From: Xanthoparmelia taractica | Taxonomy: Eukaryota > Ascomycota > Lecanoromycetes > Lecanorales > Parmeliaceae | Reading direction: 5' to 3' | NCBI GenBank assembly: GCA_033085395.1 | Contig: MU853212.1 | Span: 7,879-26,832, forward strand | Length of the DNA: 18,954 nucleotides | Shown here: positions 7,305 to 15,686 of the stretch, piece after piece | Position numbering within the stretch: position 1 is the first letter of the stretch | Layout: each line of letters begins with the position of its first letter | The notes under the pieces: model-generated | Told to the model about the DNA's origin: nothing | What the model saw: only the letters and a program-made list of their open reading frames with translations | The model's database searches: none | Made by a program: the position numbers and the translations under genes

Positions 7305-8032
7305 ATGGCCTCACAGGCCTCGCAGGCCCCTCCGGACTCTGGCCGCGAACGCGTCGAACGCGTTAAATGGTATCAGAATGAGATAGATATACTTATCGAA
7401 TGGCTGTCGTTTCGCGATGCTAATGGGATCCTTTGCAACGCTGACCACTGGAAAAATACCGCACTAAGGCCTGTCGAAGGATCTTTCACAATACTAGAAT
7501 CGCAGAAATAAAGCCTGGGGTGACTGAGTGGATGATATTCAATAAATTACGTACCATGCACAGCGGCTATATGAAGCAGTGGGATAAAGCGGCCTCAACA
7601 GGCTGGGGAGTGGATCCAGCTGGGCATGAGGAATTATCAAGTGGTCCTGGATCTAAGACTATTAGATTAGCTATTCTTAAGAACTGCCTATGGTACTACT
7701 AGTTCGAGGATCTCTTCAGTTCCAATCCGAACGTATTAGCGCCATTTTTAAGCGAATCTGGACAGCCTAACCGTGTCAACTTGAAGTCCGCAGGTGAAGA
7801 GAAGGATGAGAAAGAGGATAAGAAAGAGGATGAGAAAGAGGATAGAAAGGAGGATAAGAAAGAGGATAAGAAAGAGGATAATATAACAGATAATGCGGAG
7901 GCTTATATATAGAAGAAGTCACCGCCTAGAGATCTCAATCTGGGTGTTCTTTTGGGTAAAGACTTTAAAAACGCATTAAATAAGTATAACTTGGAGGATA
8001 TCTAGCAACAGGATAGTATTCAATCAACTTAG
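7305..8032 (+). pseudogene. Myb/SANT-like DNA-binding domain gene, broken
   Basis: From ATG 7305 the frame starts VKWYQNEIDILIEWL, like helix 1 of fungal transposon-associated Myb/SANT-like domains. A shift of frame near 7466 leads to RRIFHNTRIAEIKPGVTE, then MIFNKLRTMHSGYMKQW and the typical GWGVD loop. TAG at 7700-7702 follows LWYY; the same frame then gives FEDLFSSNPNVLAPFLSESG. It passes through a KED repeat (7795-7878) and meets TAG at 7910, 8003 and finally 8030. The Myb-like fold would bind element DNA. The three early TAGs sit where Gln would be natural, so C-to-T change is plausible. It overlaps the end of the convergent minus frame by a few bases. Confidence 0.65.
7795..7878 (+). 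repeat. Lys/Glu/Asp codon repeat (12-bp unit GAGGATAAGAAA)
   Basis: About seven tandem units of GAGGAT(A/G)AGAAA encode a KEDKKED run within the Myb-like gene. It would be a charged, likely disordered linker. Length-variable tracts of this type expand by replication slippage. Confidence 0.8.
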
Positions 8033-8250
8033 AACCAGTGTTCTTTGATAGCCTCTTGAAGAATAAGGAGATCCTCCGCCTCCTGATTATTTCCAGAAGC
8101 ATAGACGCTGATACATGTATGAAATAGATCTCGTAGCAGCTTCTTTTTCTTGCTGATTCGAGGTATAATAGGCTGCTGCGGGGGTAATTGAAGGCACCGT
8201 TATTCTGCAGAGAAGGTAGATATACGCTATGCTTACTAAGGCCTCATTTC
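8029..8250 (-). pseudogene. Convergent gene tail in the TIR element
   Basis: On minus, a frame ending at TAA 8029-8031 reads back 56 codons: RCLQLPPQQPIIPRISKKKK, then LLRDLFHTCISVYASGNNQE and AEDLLILQEAIKEHWF. Continuing upstream in the same frame, TAA at 8200-8202 and three more TAA/TAG codons appear up to about 8250, each at a place where CAA/CAG would fit. It may be the 3' end of the partner (transposase-type) gene, with the rest deleted. I do not recognise the family from this tail. Confidence 0.35.
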
Positions 8251-8346
8251 TCCATGGATCCATTGAAAATCAGGTGGGGTCCTCACACCCTGTGCAGGGA
8301 ATACAGCTAATGCAGTCTATACACATGGGAGTCAAATTTTGATCTT

Positions 8347-8368
8347 CTCCCTAGTCTGAAACCCCCTA
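8347..8368 (-). repeat. Right terminal inverted repeat
   Basis: CTAGTCTGAAACCCCCTA at 8351-8368 is the exact inverse of the left end. CTCC at 8347-8350 extends the match with one mismatch. Confidence 0.85.
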
Positions 8369-8372
8369 ATAT

Positions 8373-8552
8373 CGCACTGCTGGCAAGATATTCGCTAAAT
8401 TCTTGCGCTGCAACACCATCACGGACGACGTCAAGTTCATCGTTGACATTGAAAGGTTCAATAGAAAGCAGAGCCTGTAGTGGTTATTCCATAACCGCTG
8501 GCTTGAATAGATATATGCCTTATCAAGTCCACTGCCGCTACTTAAATGGTAG
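8373..8552 (+). pseudogene. ORF remnant right of the TIR element, two TAG stops
   Basis: One frame from 8373 to TAG 8550 has coding-like content: AGKIFAKFLRCNTITDDVKF, IVDIERFNRKQSL, TAG at 8478, WLFHNRWLE, TAG at 8508, IYALSSPLPLLKW. No family recognised. It may be the far side of a gene split by the element, or an independent remnant. Confidence 0.25.
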
Positions 8553-8768
8553 GAACAAAGATTAAATGTCGGAACGAAAGGCAAAGAGTATGGCTAGAAG
8601 TGTTCATGCTCAGAAGCACCCAAAATGGCAGTCAGGGCTGAGCTGGGTAAGAGAAGAAATGCAAAGAAATCCTGGAAGAAAGATATGATCCCACTTGCGT
8701 ACCTCGAGCTATCCCAATCTGTATGCTTTACAGCGTGAAATTAGCAGTGCAAATTGCCTCTGTCGACA

Positions 8769-10303
8769 ATGGCATTCTTCAATCTGCCAAATGAGATTAC
8801 AATTGAGATCGTTGAAAACTTGGACAAAGAGCAAGACATCTATTCCTTGATCCGCGTCAGTAGGCGGTTTTACAACCTTTGCGACGACTATTTGTATTGC
8901 CACAACATAAAACATCGGAGATGCAGTGCTCTATTCTGGGCTGCGGAGCATGGTCGTGAATCAACAGGGCGCAAAATGCTCCACTAAGGAGCAGACGTCA
9001 ATGTCAAAGTACAGGAGGCGAGAAGCAATGGAAGTGGGCCACGAGCTAGCTTAACGACTCTTCATTTGGCGGCTGAGTGTTGGAAATATTGAGAGGAGGA
9101 TGAAGGATTGATTGTTCTATGGGTGTGAGAAGGCTACTTATACCCCTATTTGCCACCATATTGGTGTTCACCATAGCCACTGCGGGGTAGCTACAACACA
9201 GGTGCTGCAGCATTTCCAACACTGAGAAGGGCCATCTTGCCATGGTGAAATTGTTGCTTGAAGTCGGAGCCGATCCTGAAGCCAGAGCCCAAGAGAGCTT
9301 GACACCCCTCTTTTTCGCACTTATTGCGAGGCACGAAAAGGTTAGTCGTATCATTTCCAGACGCACAAGCAATCTGCAAAATTGCTTGGTGGATTCAACG
9401 AAAGGACTTACTCCCTTACACGTGTCATGCCACCGAGGACTTTGAAGATGTGCGCGGTATTTCTTGAATGAAGGTGCAGACGTTGATGCTATAGACGCGA
9501 GGGCAATGTCACTCCTTCACCATGCACTGCTTCAAGGCCCTTCGCCTTCAGAATCAGGCTGTGATTTTACTATACCTACAGTTGATATGGTTGGAGGAAA
9601 TTCTAGTCTCTGTCCTGACGAGATCCTCGCAACAGCGAAGGTATTGATGGAATTTGGAGCAAATCAAAACCTCGAAAGCCGGCCGCGGTCTATTTGGGAA
9701 AAGCCCATCTCTGCCCGTGAATATGGAGTTAATCATCCATATGATCAAATGAGAGCGTTCTTCTCTGACCGTGCTGGCGACTCGCTCCCCAATGTTTACA
9801 AAAACAAGTTCCATTCTCCACACATTGGCCGGACATGGATGCTGGCCTCACTTTCAGAGATGAGCGGAACGGATTGCGATGAACCCAATGGAATGAGACA
9901 TATCAACATCGAACACTTCTTCAACAGCCACCACAGCGTGCGAACATCTGATGGAGACCAGGGACGGCAAGCTAATCTCGATCTCATTTCTTTCCCAGTT
10001 CTTAATGGTGCCAACAAACCGCATATCTCTAGCTTGAAGATGCATGTCTCTGACAACCCATGGTCACCCTTAAATATTCATAGTCTCATTTCAAGCTTCT
10101 CAGTCGTTAATGAACCCGACACTCCGCCAATTATCGAAAAAAGCGCACAAGTCAATCCCTTTCCTCAGCTTAACCGCCATATCTCCAAGGTTCCCCTTGC
10201 GACTAAAGCGGGTAAATTGTGGGCAGATTTTGGAAAGTCAAAAGGTTATCCTGTGGCTGAAGAAGTGTTTTCCAGCTCTGCTAGCAGCGAAAAGTCACCA
10301 TAA
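8769..10303 (+). pseudogene. F-box/ankyrin-repeat protein pseudogene
   Basis: ATG 8769 has a good context (CGACAATGGC). Residues ~4-45 (FNLPNEITIEIVENLDKEQD, then LIRVSRRFYNLCDDYLY) form an N-terminal F-box, which would dock to Skp1 in an SCF ubiquitin ligase. Ankyrin-like units follow: ALFWAAEHG, GADVNVK, TTLHLAAE, then MVKLLLEVGADPEARAQ, LTPLFFALI, LTPLHVSCHRGL, FLNEGADVDAIDARAMSLLH and VLMEFGANQNLESR. TAA at 8985 interrupts the first unit. The frame is lost between about 9090 and 9240 and returns in another frame, and TGA lies at 9443. The last ~220 codons (to TAA 10301) are open, Ser/Pro/Asn-rich and unlike ankyrin. Such F-box/ankyrin genes are a large, fast-evolving group in Eurotiomycetes. 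At least three separate lesions make it a pseudogene. Confidence 0.8.
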
Positions 10304-10584
10304 GTGCGTGGTAAAAATCGATGGCAGCCATTGAAACTCTAAGGGCTTTGTATACCGATGATTTATACCCTTCAAGGATGACTTAGAAAACGTGTACATT
10401 ATGAACATATGTAAACTCAGGAAGTACCTTTGAATGATCTACAGGAACAGGAGATTGTGGAGCCGAAGTCTTCGCTCGCAGATACGATAGTGATTCCTGG
10501 TCTTCGTGGAGCATCTCGCGCACCAAGTCAAGGAGTCTGTAAATGAAACTCATGGGGAAGCGTGTCAAGAGAGAACAGTATGGG
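10304..10584. other. No gene supported
   Basis: The sequence lies between the ankyrin pseudogene stop and the right minisatellite. I see only short frames that run on into the repeat, and no promoter or RNA gene. Confidence 0.3.
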
Positions 10585-10720
10585 CAGCCAGAAGTGGATG
10601 CTGGCAGAGGATGCCAAGAATGGATGCGGTGCCAATTTGGGATGCTGGGAGGCGGAGCCAAAAATGGATGCTGTAAAAGGGACCAGAAGTGGATGCTCGA
10701 GCCAGGATTGGATGCCATGC
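10585..10720 (-). repeat. Degenerate minisatellite, inverted relative to the 6243-6443 array
   Basis: Six diverged ~18-26-bp units of the type GCCAGAAGTGGATGCTGG occur in tandem. GCCAGAAGTGGA (10587-10598) and GAGCCAGGATTG (10699-10710) are exact complements of pieces in the left array (TCCACTTCTGGC, CAATCCTGGCTC). This copy is much more diverged and lacks the 55-bp higher-order period. Confidence 0.75.
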
Positions 10721-10862
10721 GAGAACAAAGATTGAGAAATTTACCAAAAGGCGACGATTACCAAGGAACGGATTGGTCCAGACGCCTGTATTCTCTGGGA
10801 GACCCATATTTAGAGTCAAAGCTGCAGAAACCTAATCCGCGAATTGCTTCTACAAGTCCGAT

Positions 10863-11408
10863 ATGGCACAATCCACCAGCACGTTGCAATCGCATCCACT
10901 ATGCCAAGGTAACCCACTGCGCCCGAATCTTGGGCTCAACTCAAGTAGAGGACCGAGACCCGCGACAGAACACAGAAAGATGAACGGTCCCCGAAGAAAA
11001 TGGCAGACTGCTCAGGATGAGGAAATTCAAAAAGGGAAGGGGCTCCGCGTCCAAAATTGGGTGAAGCGGCGCGAACGTCTTAATGAACTGTCTGCCTTAA
11101 ACCCGGAAGTCTTGAAAGCATTAGACATGAAAGAATGCATGCTGGAGGTGCAGGGTATGTTGTTGGGAAAGCTCGCTGCCGAAGAGGTAGGAAGTAAGCC
11201 GACTCACTGTTGTCAGGGCTCGCTGAGACGCCCACTCCGGTTCCAACCTTGGGAGATATGTGCTGATTTGAGTCTACCTTTCACAATAAGTATTCAGAGC
11301 TCTAACAATAAGACCAGAAACACTGCGTTACGTGCAGTGCAAATTTGGTGTATCGACGCGTTTGCGCTTTCTCGGTGGGCTTGGATAATGAGATTTAATG
11401 GCAGCTGA
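10863..11408 (+). CDS. Hypothetical ORF, possibly exons of an unrecognised gene
   Basis: A 181-codon open frame runs from ATG 10863. The most coding-like part is the charged centre (RRKWQTAQDEEIQKGKG, VQNWVKRRERLNELSALNPE, LKALDMKECMLEV), predicted helical. It is followed by a possible donor GGTATGT near 11154. An overlapping frame 10720-10983 (KGDDYQGTDWSRRLYSLGDP) may be an earlier exon. No family is recognised and the tail after ~11160 looks non-coding. Confidence 0.25.
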   Translation: MAQSTSTLQSHPLCQGNPLRPNLGLNSSRGPRPATEHRKMNGPRRKWQTAQDEEIQKGKGLRVQNWVKRRERLNELSALNPEVLKALDMKECMLEVQGMLLGKLAAEEVGSKPTHCCQGSLRRPLRFQPWEICADLSLPFTISIQSSNNKTRNTALRAVQIWCIDAFALSRWAWIMRFNGS

Positions 11409-11506
11409 CTTGGTGGGTTTGGGAATACTGTTATACCACGCTATCAGAGATTAGCTGGGTAGACAAACAGCAATCAAAGCCACCTACCATTATAATCTCT
11501 TTGACA

Positions 11507-12418
11507 CTAGTCGAACCAGTCCGTCTGCTGTTTAGCGAGCTTCTTGATCGCGTCTGAGTCTTCGAGCGAATCCTTCAAGGGATCAAGCTCCTCAAATCTG
11601 ATTGCGCGCACGGCAGAGTAATGGAAAGTCAATATTGCTGAGAACCCTGTTTCACCCAGCAACGTTTCGCAAGCCAGCAGCTTGATACCGTGTATAATCC
11701 CTATTCTTGCTGCTTGCTGGTTGCGAAAGCGATTCTTGTATGTTTCTATGAAGTCTGTGATGTGTCCGAGTTTACGGCTTTTTGGCCCCACTGATGGCTT
11801 GACCGTTCGCTCTGTGACTTTGGATGTCCCATATTTCCTTTTTTCCCAATCATCAACTTCATAAGCCAGGGAATGCTGGCTCAGTCCTCTGCGAAGCATA
11901 AGATTTGCGGTTGGTTTGATAGCTCCAGCGATCTGGAGATCGACAACGCGAGGATCGTCGTTCATCCACGTTGGCTCACGCTTGACAGCTTCATGACACA
12001 CTTGGGATAGAAGCTCTTTCGTTCTCTCTAACATTTCGCTCAGCCTTGAGATAAAGTTTTCGACTGAGCTGAGTGTAGCTGGAAAAGGCCTATTGGTGAT
12101 TGAGGAAGGTTGAAGGGGAGTTCGCCGATCGGAAGAGTAAGTTAATGTATCTTCATGGTTGAGGGAGTGTAAGGAGCTATGTGGCGGAGAGCGATGAGAG
12201 GCAGGAGAGCTTGAACGCTGACCAGGGCTATCTGTCGTAGGAGCTAAGACGTCGCGATAGCTGGCTGCAATAACGGTTGTGCCATGGTCTTTGATGAGTG
12301 ATTGGAGCTTTGAAATGGTTGCTTTGAGCTTCACCCTGTGGGGTCGAAGCGATTCCTCCGAAGCATTGTAGAGTGCATTTAAAGCCTCCATCACGCGATG
12401 AGTATGGCTAAGAGACAT
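11507..12418 (-). CDS. Intact 303-aa conserved-looking fungal protein of unknown function
   Basis: ATG 12418 (CGCAATGTC context) to TAG 11507 gives 303 residues without introns. Residues 1-55 are helical (MEALNALYNASEESL, KLKATISKLQSLIKDHG). Residues 60-115 form a Ser/Pro-rich, probably disordered linker. Residues 118-145 are an amphipathic helix (ISRLSEMLERTKELLSQ). Residues 150-303 are a compact domain with FIETYKNRFRNQQAARIGI, IHGIKLLACETLLGETG, FSAILTFHYSAVRAIRFEEL and DAIKKLAKQQTDWFD. I believe similar uncharacterised proteins occur in other Pezizomycotina, but I know no name or function. No signal peptide or membrane segment is seen. It is the cleanest gene in the window, with no lesion, amid decayed neighbours. 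Confidence 0.75.
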   Translation of the reverse strand: MSLSHTHRVMEALNALYNASEESLRPHRVKLKATISKLQSLIKDHGTTVIAASYRDVLAPTTDSPGQRSSSPASHRSPPHSSLHSLNHEDTLTYSSDRRTPLQPSSITNRPFPATLSSVENFISRLSEMLERTKELLSQVCHEAVKREPTWMNDDPRVVDLQIAGAIKPTANLMLRRGLSQHSLAYEVDDWEKRKYGTSKVTERTVKPSVGPKSRKLGHITDFIETYKNRFRNQQAARIGIIHGIKLLACETLLGETGFSAILTFHYSAVRAIRFEELDPLKDSLEDSDAIKKLAKQQTDWFD

Positions 12419-12749
12419 TGCGAAAGGGTATGAGAGATTCGGGGTTGAGCAAATGGTTGATAGGAAACAAATAATGGGGCTGAGCGTTACTTCAGAGCGC
12501 CGCGTCAGTTACACTACCAATTAACCGATCTTTCGGACAGAACATTATTCGAGAAAATCAATACAATCTAGGATACTCTAGTGACTGCAGAAAATTAGTT
12601 TGGTTGACGAGTCAAGTGCCAATTCCGCCTGAAGTTGTCCTTACGTTGCTCTATCTAGTCGAGACTCAGATTTTCAGCCCCACCGAGAACGCCGCTGCAC
12701 TCTTAAGTAGGAAGCTTATCGAACACTTGAGAACCGATGAGGTCGATGC
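12419..12749. other. Upstream region of the 303-aa gene, no gene supported
   Basis: This AT-richer stretch should contain the promoter of the minus-strand 303-aa gene. I see no clear TATA box and no convincing coding frame. A short minus frame at 12666-12902 is not supported. Confidence 0.25.
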
Positions 12750-13284
12750 ATGAGGTATAAGGTGATACGGGCCTCCGTCGTGCCTAGGAACTCTCAAATC
12801 CGTATCCTCTACAGCATCATTCTTCTCGGTCCACAGGAAGTAAGTTGTTGTTACCCTGAAACAAAGTAGATATGTGAACGTACTGGTGGGCATCAAATGC
12901 AAACCCTAGACTTATGGGCGAGGCTATGATTTGTTGGGCCTGGACTTGATCGATTTGCCCCCGAACCCAGCACCATTGGCACAGCTGGCTTCACAATTAC
13001 ATGCGAAGGCAAGGATTAAAATGCAGCAACAGGTCCTCAGACTGCGCTGGGAGCACTGTTTTAGCTAGGCCTCACAGGCATCCAAGTTTTGGTCCCAGGT
13101 AGAGAAGGATCTTGCAAGACCATGGAGGCCAAGGCGGCTCTATTTGGCGCCAATCATGCAGTTGTACGTCAGTATTGCTATGTATCAAGCCACTGATTTT
13201 CGCAGATGCTATATTAAGAGCGAAGTAAATAGTACTGAGGAGGTAACTACTGGCAATGATCAATCCAATCGGCCAAGCTTCTGA
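12750..13284 (+). pseudogene. Two-exon gene remnant of unknown family
   Basis: Exon 1 (12750-12839) reads MRYKVIRASVVPRNSQIR then ILYSIILLGPQE. A well-formed phase-0 intron (12840-12909, GTAAGT...CCCTAG) follows. Exon 2 from 12910 reads TYGRGYDLLGLDLIDLPPNP, then APLAQLASQLHAKARIKMQQ and QVLRLRWEHCFS. TAG interrupts at 13066, and the same frame continues to TGA 13282. A second possible intron is GTACGT...TTCGCAG (about 13163-13204). Splicing and frame agree well, so it was probably a gene, but the family is unknown. A diverged copy of the GRGYDLLGLDLI part lies at about 18075-18110. Confidence 0.35.
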
Positions 13285-13468
13285 GCCTTCTACTTATTAG
13301 GCTTACTACATGCTGGGGGGCCAGCCTGCTTCTGCCTTGTTTAGTTCGCCTTTCCGTGTGATGTATCACAATACGGCTCTGGACCAGCTCTGTCATGAGG
13401 GTCAGTCTTCAGTGGAGTTCCTGATGAGCGTTCCCAAATATGGTCACTGTTATCTAACCCGATTCTAG

Positions 13469-13729
13469 AGGCCCCGCTCCCTGAAGACCTACATGATCAA
13501 TGTCCTCCATAGTTGCCTTGATTTTCCATCGGATGAATGCGAAGAAAATCTACGGCTTTCCCTTTTAGTCTGTGCAACCGCGACTAAGAACAATATATTC
13601 AAGTTCATCGCCACTGTGCCGTTCTTGCTCCAGCTGTCCTATATATCATTCACACTGTCCATTCTGTCGACAATGTCTCGGAAAGATCTTCCAGGCGGGG
13701 GACACAGAGGTAAATTGCTGTGTGGATAA
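13469..13729 (+). CDS. Exon-like ORF of unknown function
   Basis: The frame begins after a plausible 68-nt intron (13401-13468, GTCAGT, CTAAC branch, TTCTAG). It reads RPRSLKTYMINVLHSCLDFP, SDECEENLRLSLLVCATATK and NNIFKFIATVPFLLQLSYIS. The latter part is hydrophobic and could be a membrane or buried segment. It probably belongs with the 12750-13284 pieces or with an N-terminal part of the following EST1-like gene. No family recognised. Confidence 0.3.
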   Translation, partial: RPRSLKTYMINVLHSCLDFPSDECEENLRLSLLVCATATKNNIFKFIATVPFLLQLSYISFTLSILSTMSRKDLPGGGHRGKLLCG

Positions 13730-14474
13730 GATTTGCGCGAAGAAGAACCCGTTCATGCAGAGTGTAAGTGCTCATCATTCTACGGAACAACCTACATTGG
13801 TCTAGCCCGTATAGCACTGACTCGAAGCAATCTAGGCAGCATTTGGCTCTAACCAACATTCGTCGAAGGCGACTTCCACCAAAGAGTTACCGAACGCAAG
13901 CATTGAAGAGGACATTGAACAAAATGACCAAGGTAGTTCACCCTTAGAAGGCCGATTCAAAAACCATATGAAGATGAAGCCAGACATGTACGTCAACTGG
14001 ATCAGACACCAATATCGTATGAGCAGTTGATGGTAGAGGTTAAGAGGTATATGCTAGACTAGTTATGGTGGAAGCCAGATATATTGACATTGACAAAAGA
14101 CAGCTAGCTGCCGCCCAAGAGAAGGATTTGTCTTTCACAAACAGGTATATACCCTTCCTAAGATACACAGCTCGACCACGTATCGAGAAGCGTTTACTAA
14201 TTATTTATCGACCAGTCAATTTATGAACACCATGACTTCCTCTTGGCTTCACAACATCCCTCTCCAAGCCCAGAGTTACATCGTTTGGCCCCCAAGTATT
14301 CAATTCCCGCTCGACTCTGGGGCCACGGAATTCAGGCCTTTTTAGAAGTCTTACGACATAGGTTGCCGGAGTCGTTCGAGTACATGTTAGCATTTATCTA
14401 TATTGCCCACACTATGATAGCCTCGCTGTACGAAACGGCGTCTAGATTTCAGAGTGTATGGATTGAGTGTCTCG

Positions 14475-14528
14475 GTAGGATTATCTTTGTATCTGACAGA
14501 AGAACGAACTGGCTTACTGTGACTTAAG
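14475..14528 (+). other. Intron in the EST1-like pseudogene
   Basis: This 54-nt intron runs GTAGGA to TTAAG. Removing it joins CTCG to AGGATCTT and gives the family-typical IECLEDLGRYRMAIE without a frame break. Confidence 0.6.
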
Positions 14529-15278
14529 AGGATCTTGGAAGATATCGAATGGCCATCGAATGTGACGAACGCAAAGACCGCGAAGTGTGGAGCAGCACCT
14601 CCCTTTTTTGGTATAGGAAAGCCGTTGATAAGATTCCTAATAATGGGCGCCTATATCACCATTTGACTCTTCTGGCACGTCCTTACACCTTGGAACAGCT
14701 TTCATTGTATGCACGCTCACTCAGTTGTATTGATCCATTCGCAAAGGCCAGAGAAAGCATCATGATCCTGTTCAACCCAATTCTGGACACTATTCGAATG
14801 TTATCATGGGAGACAGTTTTTATTCGTGCTCACGCCATTCTTTTTACTAGCCAGACACAAGATCCTGACGACGAGTTCGATGCAATAGTCGACAAGCTCG
14901 TGAGAGATGATCTATCTGGTGCCAAAGCTGCGACGAAAATTGGGGAAATTGGAGCGTTCGCTGCGATCTCCAACATTGCTGCCCTATTCGAATATGGTAT
15001 TCCGAAACATGGTTGAACCGCGGAACGGACAGGGATACTCATCCTCTGGTACACGTATACCTCGTCTTCATCCAGAGTCTTATCATTGCTCAAGAAGCCT
15101 GGAAGTTTTTCGAAAAGGATGTCACCTGGAGAACGGTCGAAAGAGATATCCCTTGGTGTGCCATCTGCCTGTTTCTCAACGCTATAGCAGAGAGGTTCCA
15201 CTCAGCTCCTAGCATCTTCGCTAAGGACTTCCCACAACCAAGCGAAGAGAATGGTGGTAAGGAGAAATCTCGACCCCT

Positions 15279-15686
15279 CGCAACAGTGGGACTGTGGGTT
15301 AGTGGGTCTCATGGCCATGGCGTTGTTTCAGGATGTTTCATTGAGATGCGCATAGCAAGAGACACGTGTCCACTGCAAGCTCTATTTGTATGTGTCTCTC
15401 ACCAGCAGTTGGCTCCTCATTCGAATTCGTCTCTTTCAGAGCTATAGAAGTTCTTCCCGCCCTCCCACTCCTTGTATATAGCTAGCTATCTACACTACAG
15501 GTCTATGTCGTATAGACATGGGAGTTTCCTAGCGCTGCGGTACGAGATACGGCCTTCATAGGTCTGCAAACGACCTACTTAGGCCTGCTGACCCTGGCGT
15601 TGGGACGGCCCAATCATCTATTTACATATCTACTTGTGCCGGTTGTACGCGCATGTGTATAGCTTCATTTTCTGAGTGAGAACACT
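15279..15686. mobile_element. ~400-bp insertion in the EST1-like pseudogene, possibly a solo LTR
   Basis: The EST1-like reading RPL (15271-15279) should be followed at once by TPENF, which is found at 15688; the ~408 bases between are foreign. The insert has a TATA-like TTGTATATAGCTAGC near its middle, short palindromes and no long ORF, and could run from TGGGACTG (15287) to GAGAACA (15684). The TG...CA ends and size fit a solo LTR. A 5-bp target duplication was not clear, so the class is uncertain. It contains the 19-mer shared with 2910-2928. Confidence 0.5.

Larger units (their letters stand above)
6995..8368. mobile_element. 1.37-kb DNA transposon with 18-bp perfect TIRs carrying a Myb/SANT-like gene
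   Basis: TAGGGGGTTTCAGACTAG at 6995-7012 is the exact inverse of 8351-8368. Three further bases match after one mismatch. The outermost TA may be a TA target duplication, leaving a 16-bp GGGGG-starting TIR; no longer duplication is visible in the flanks (CCATCAA left, ATATCGC right). Subterminal copies of TAATGCAGTC lie at 7093-7102, 7125-7134 and 8308-8317. Cargo: a broken Myb/SANT-like gene on plus and the tail of a convergent gene on minus. No DDE transposase is recognisable, so it is a non-autonomous derivative. Superfamily is unclear: Myb-like companion genes are known in PIF/Harbinger elements, but a 3-bp TWA duplication is not evident. Confidence 0.7.

Noticed and set aside
10383..10819. 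Minus-strand ORFs and a plus-strand 146-codon ORF
   Set aside because: They mostly read through the right minisatellite.
14205..14393. Minus-strand 62-codon ORF
   Set aside because: It is a shadow of the EST1-like exon on plus, which carries recognisable family motifs.
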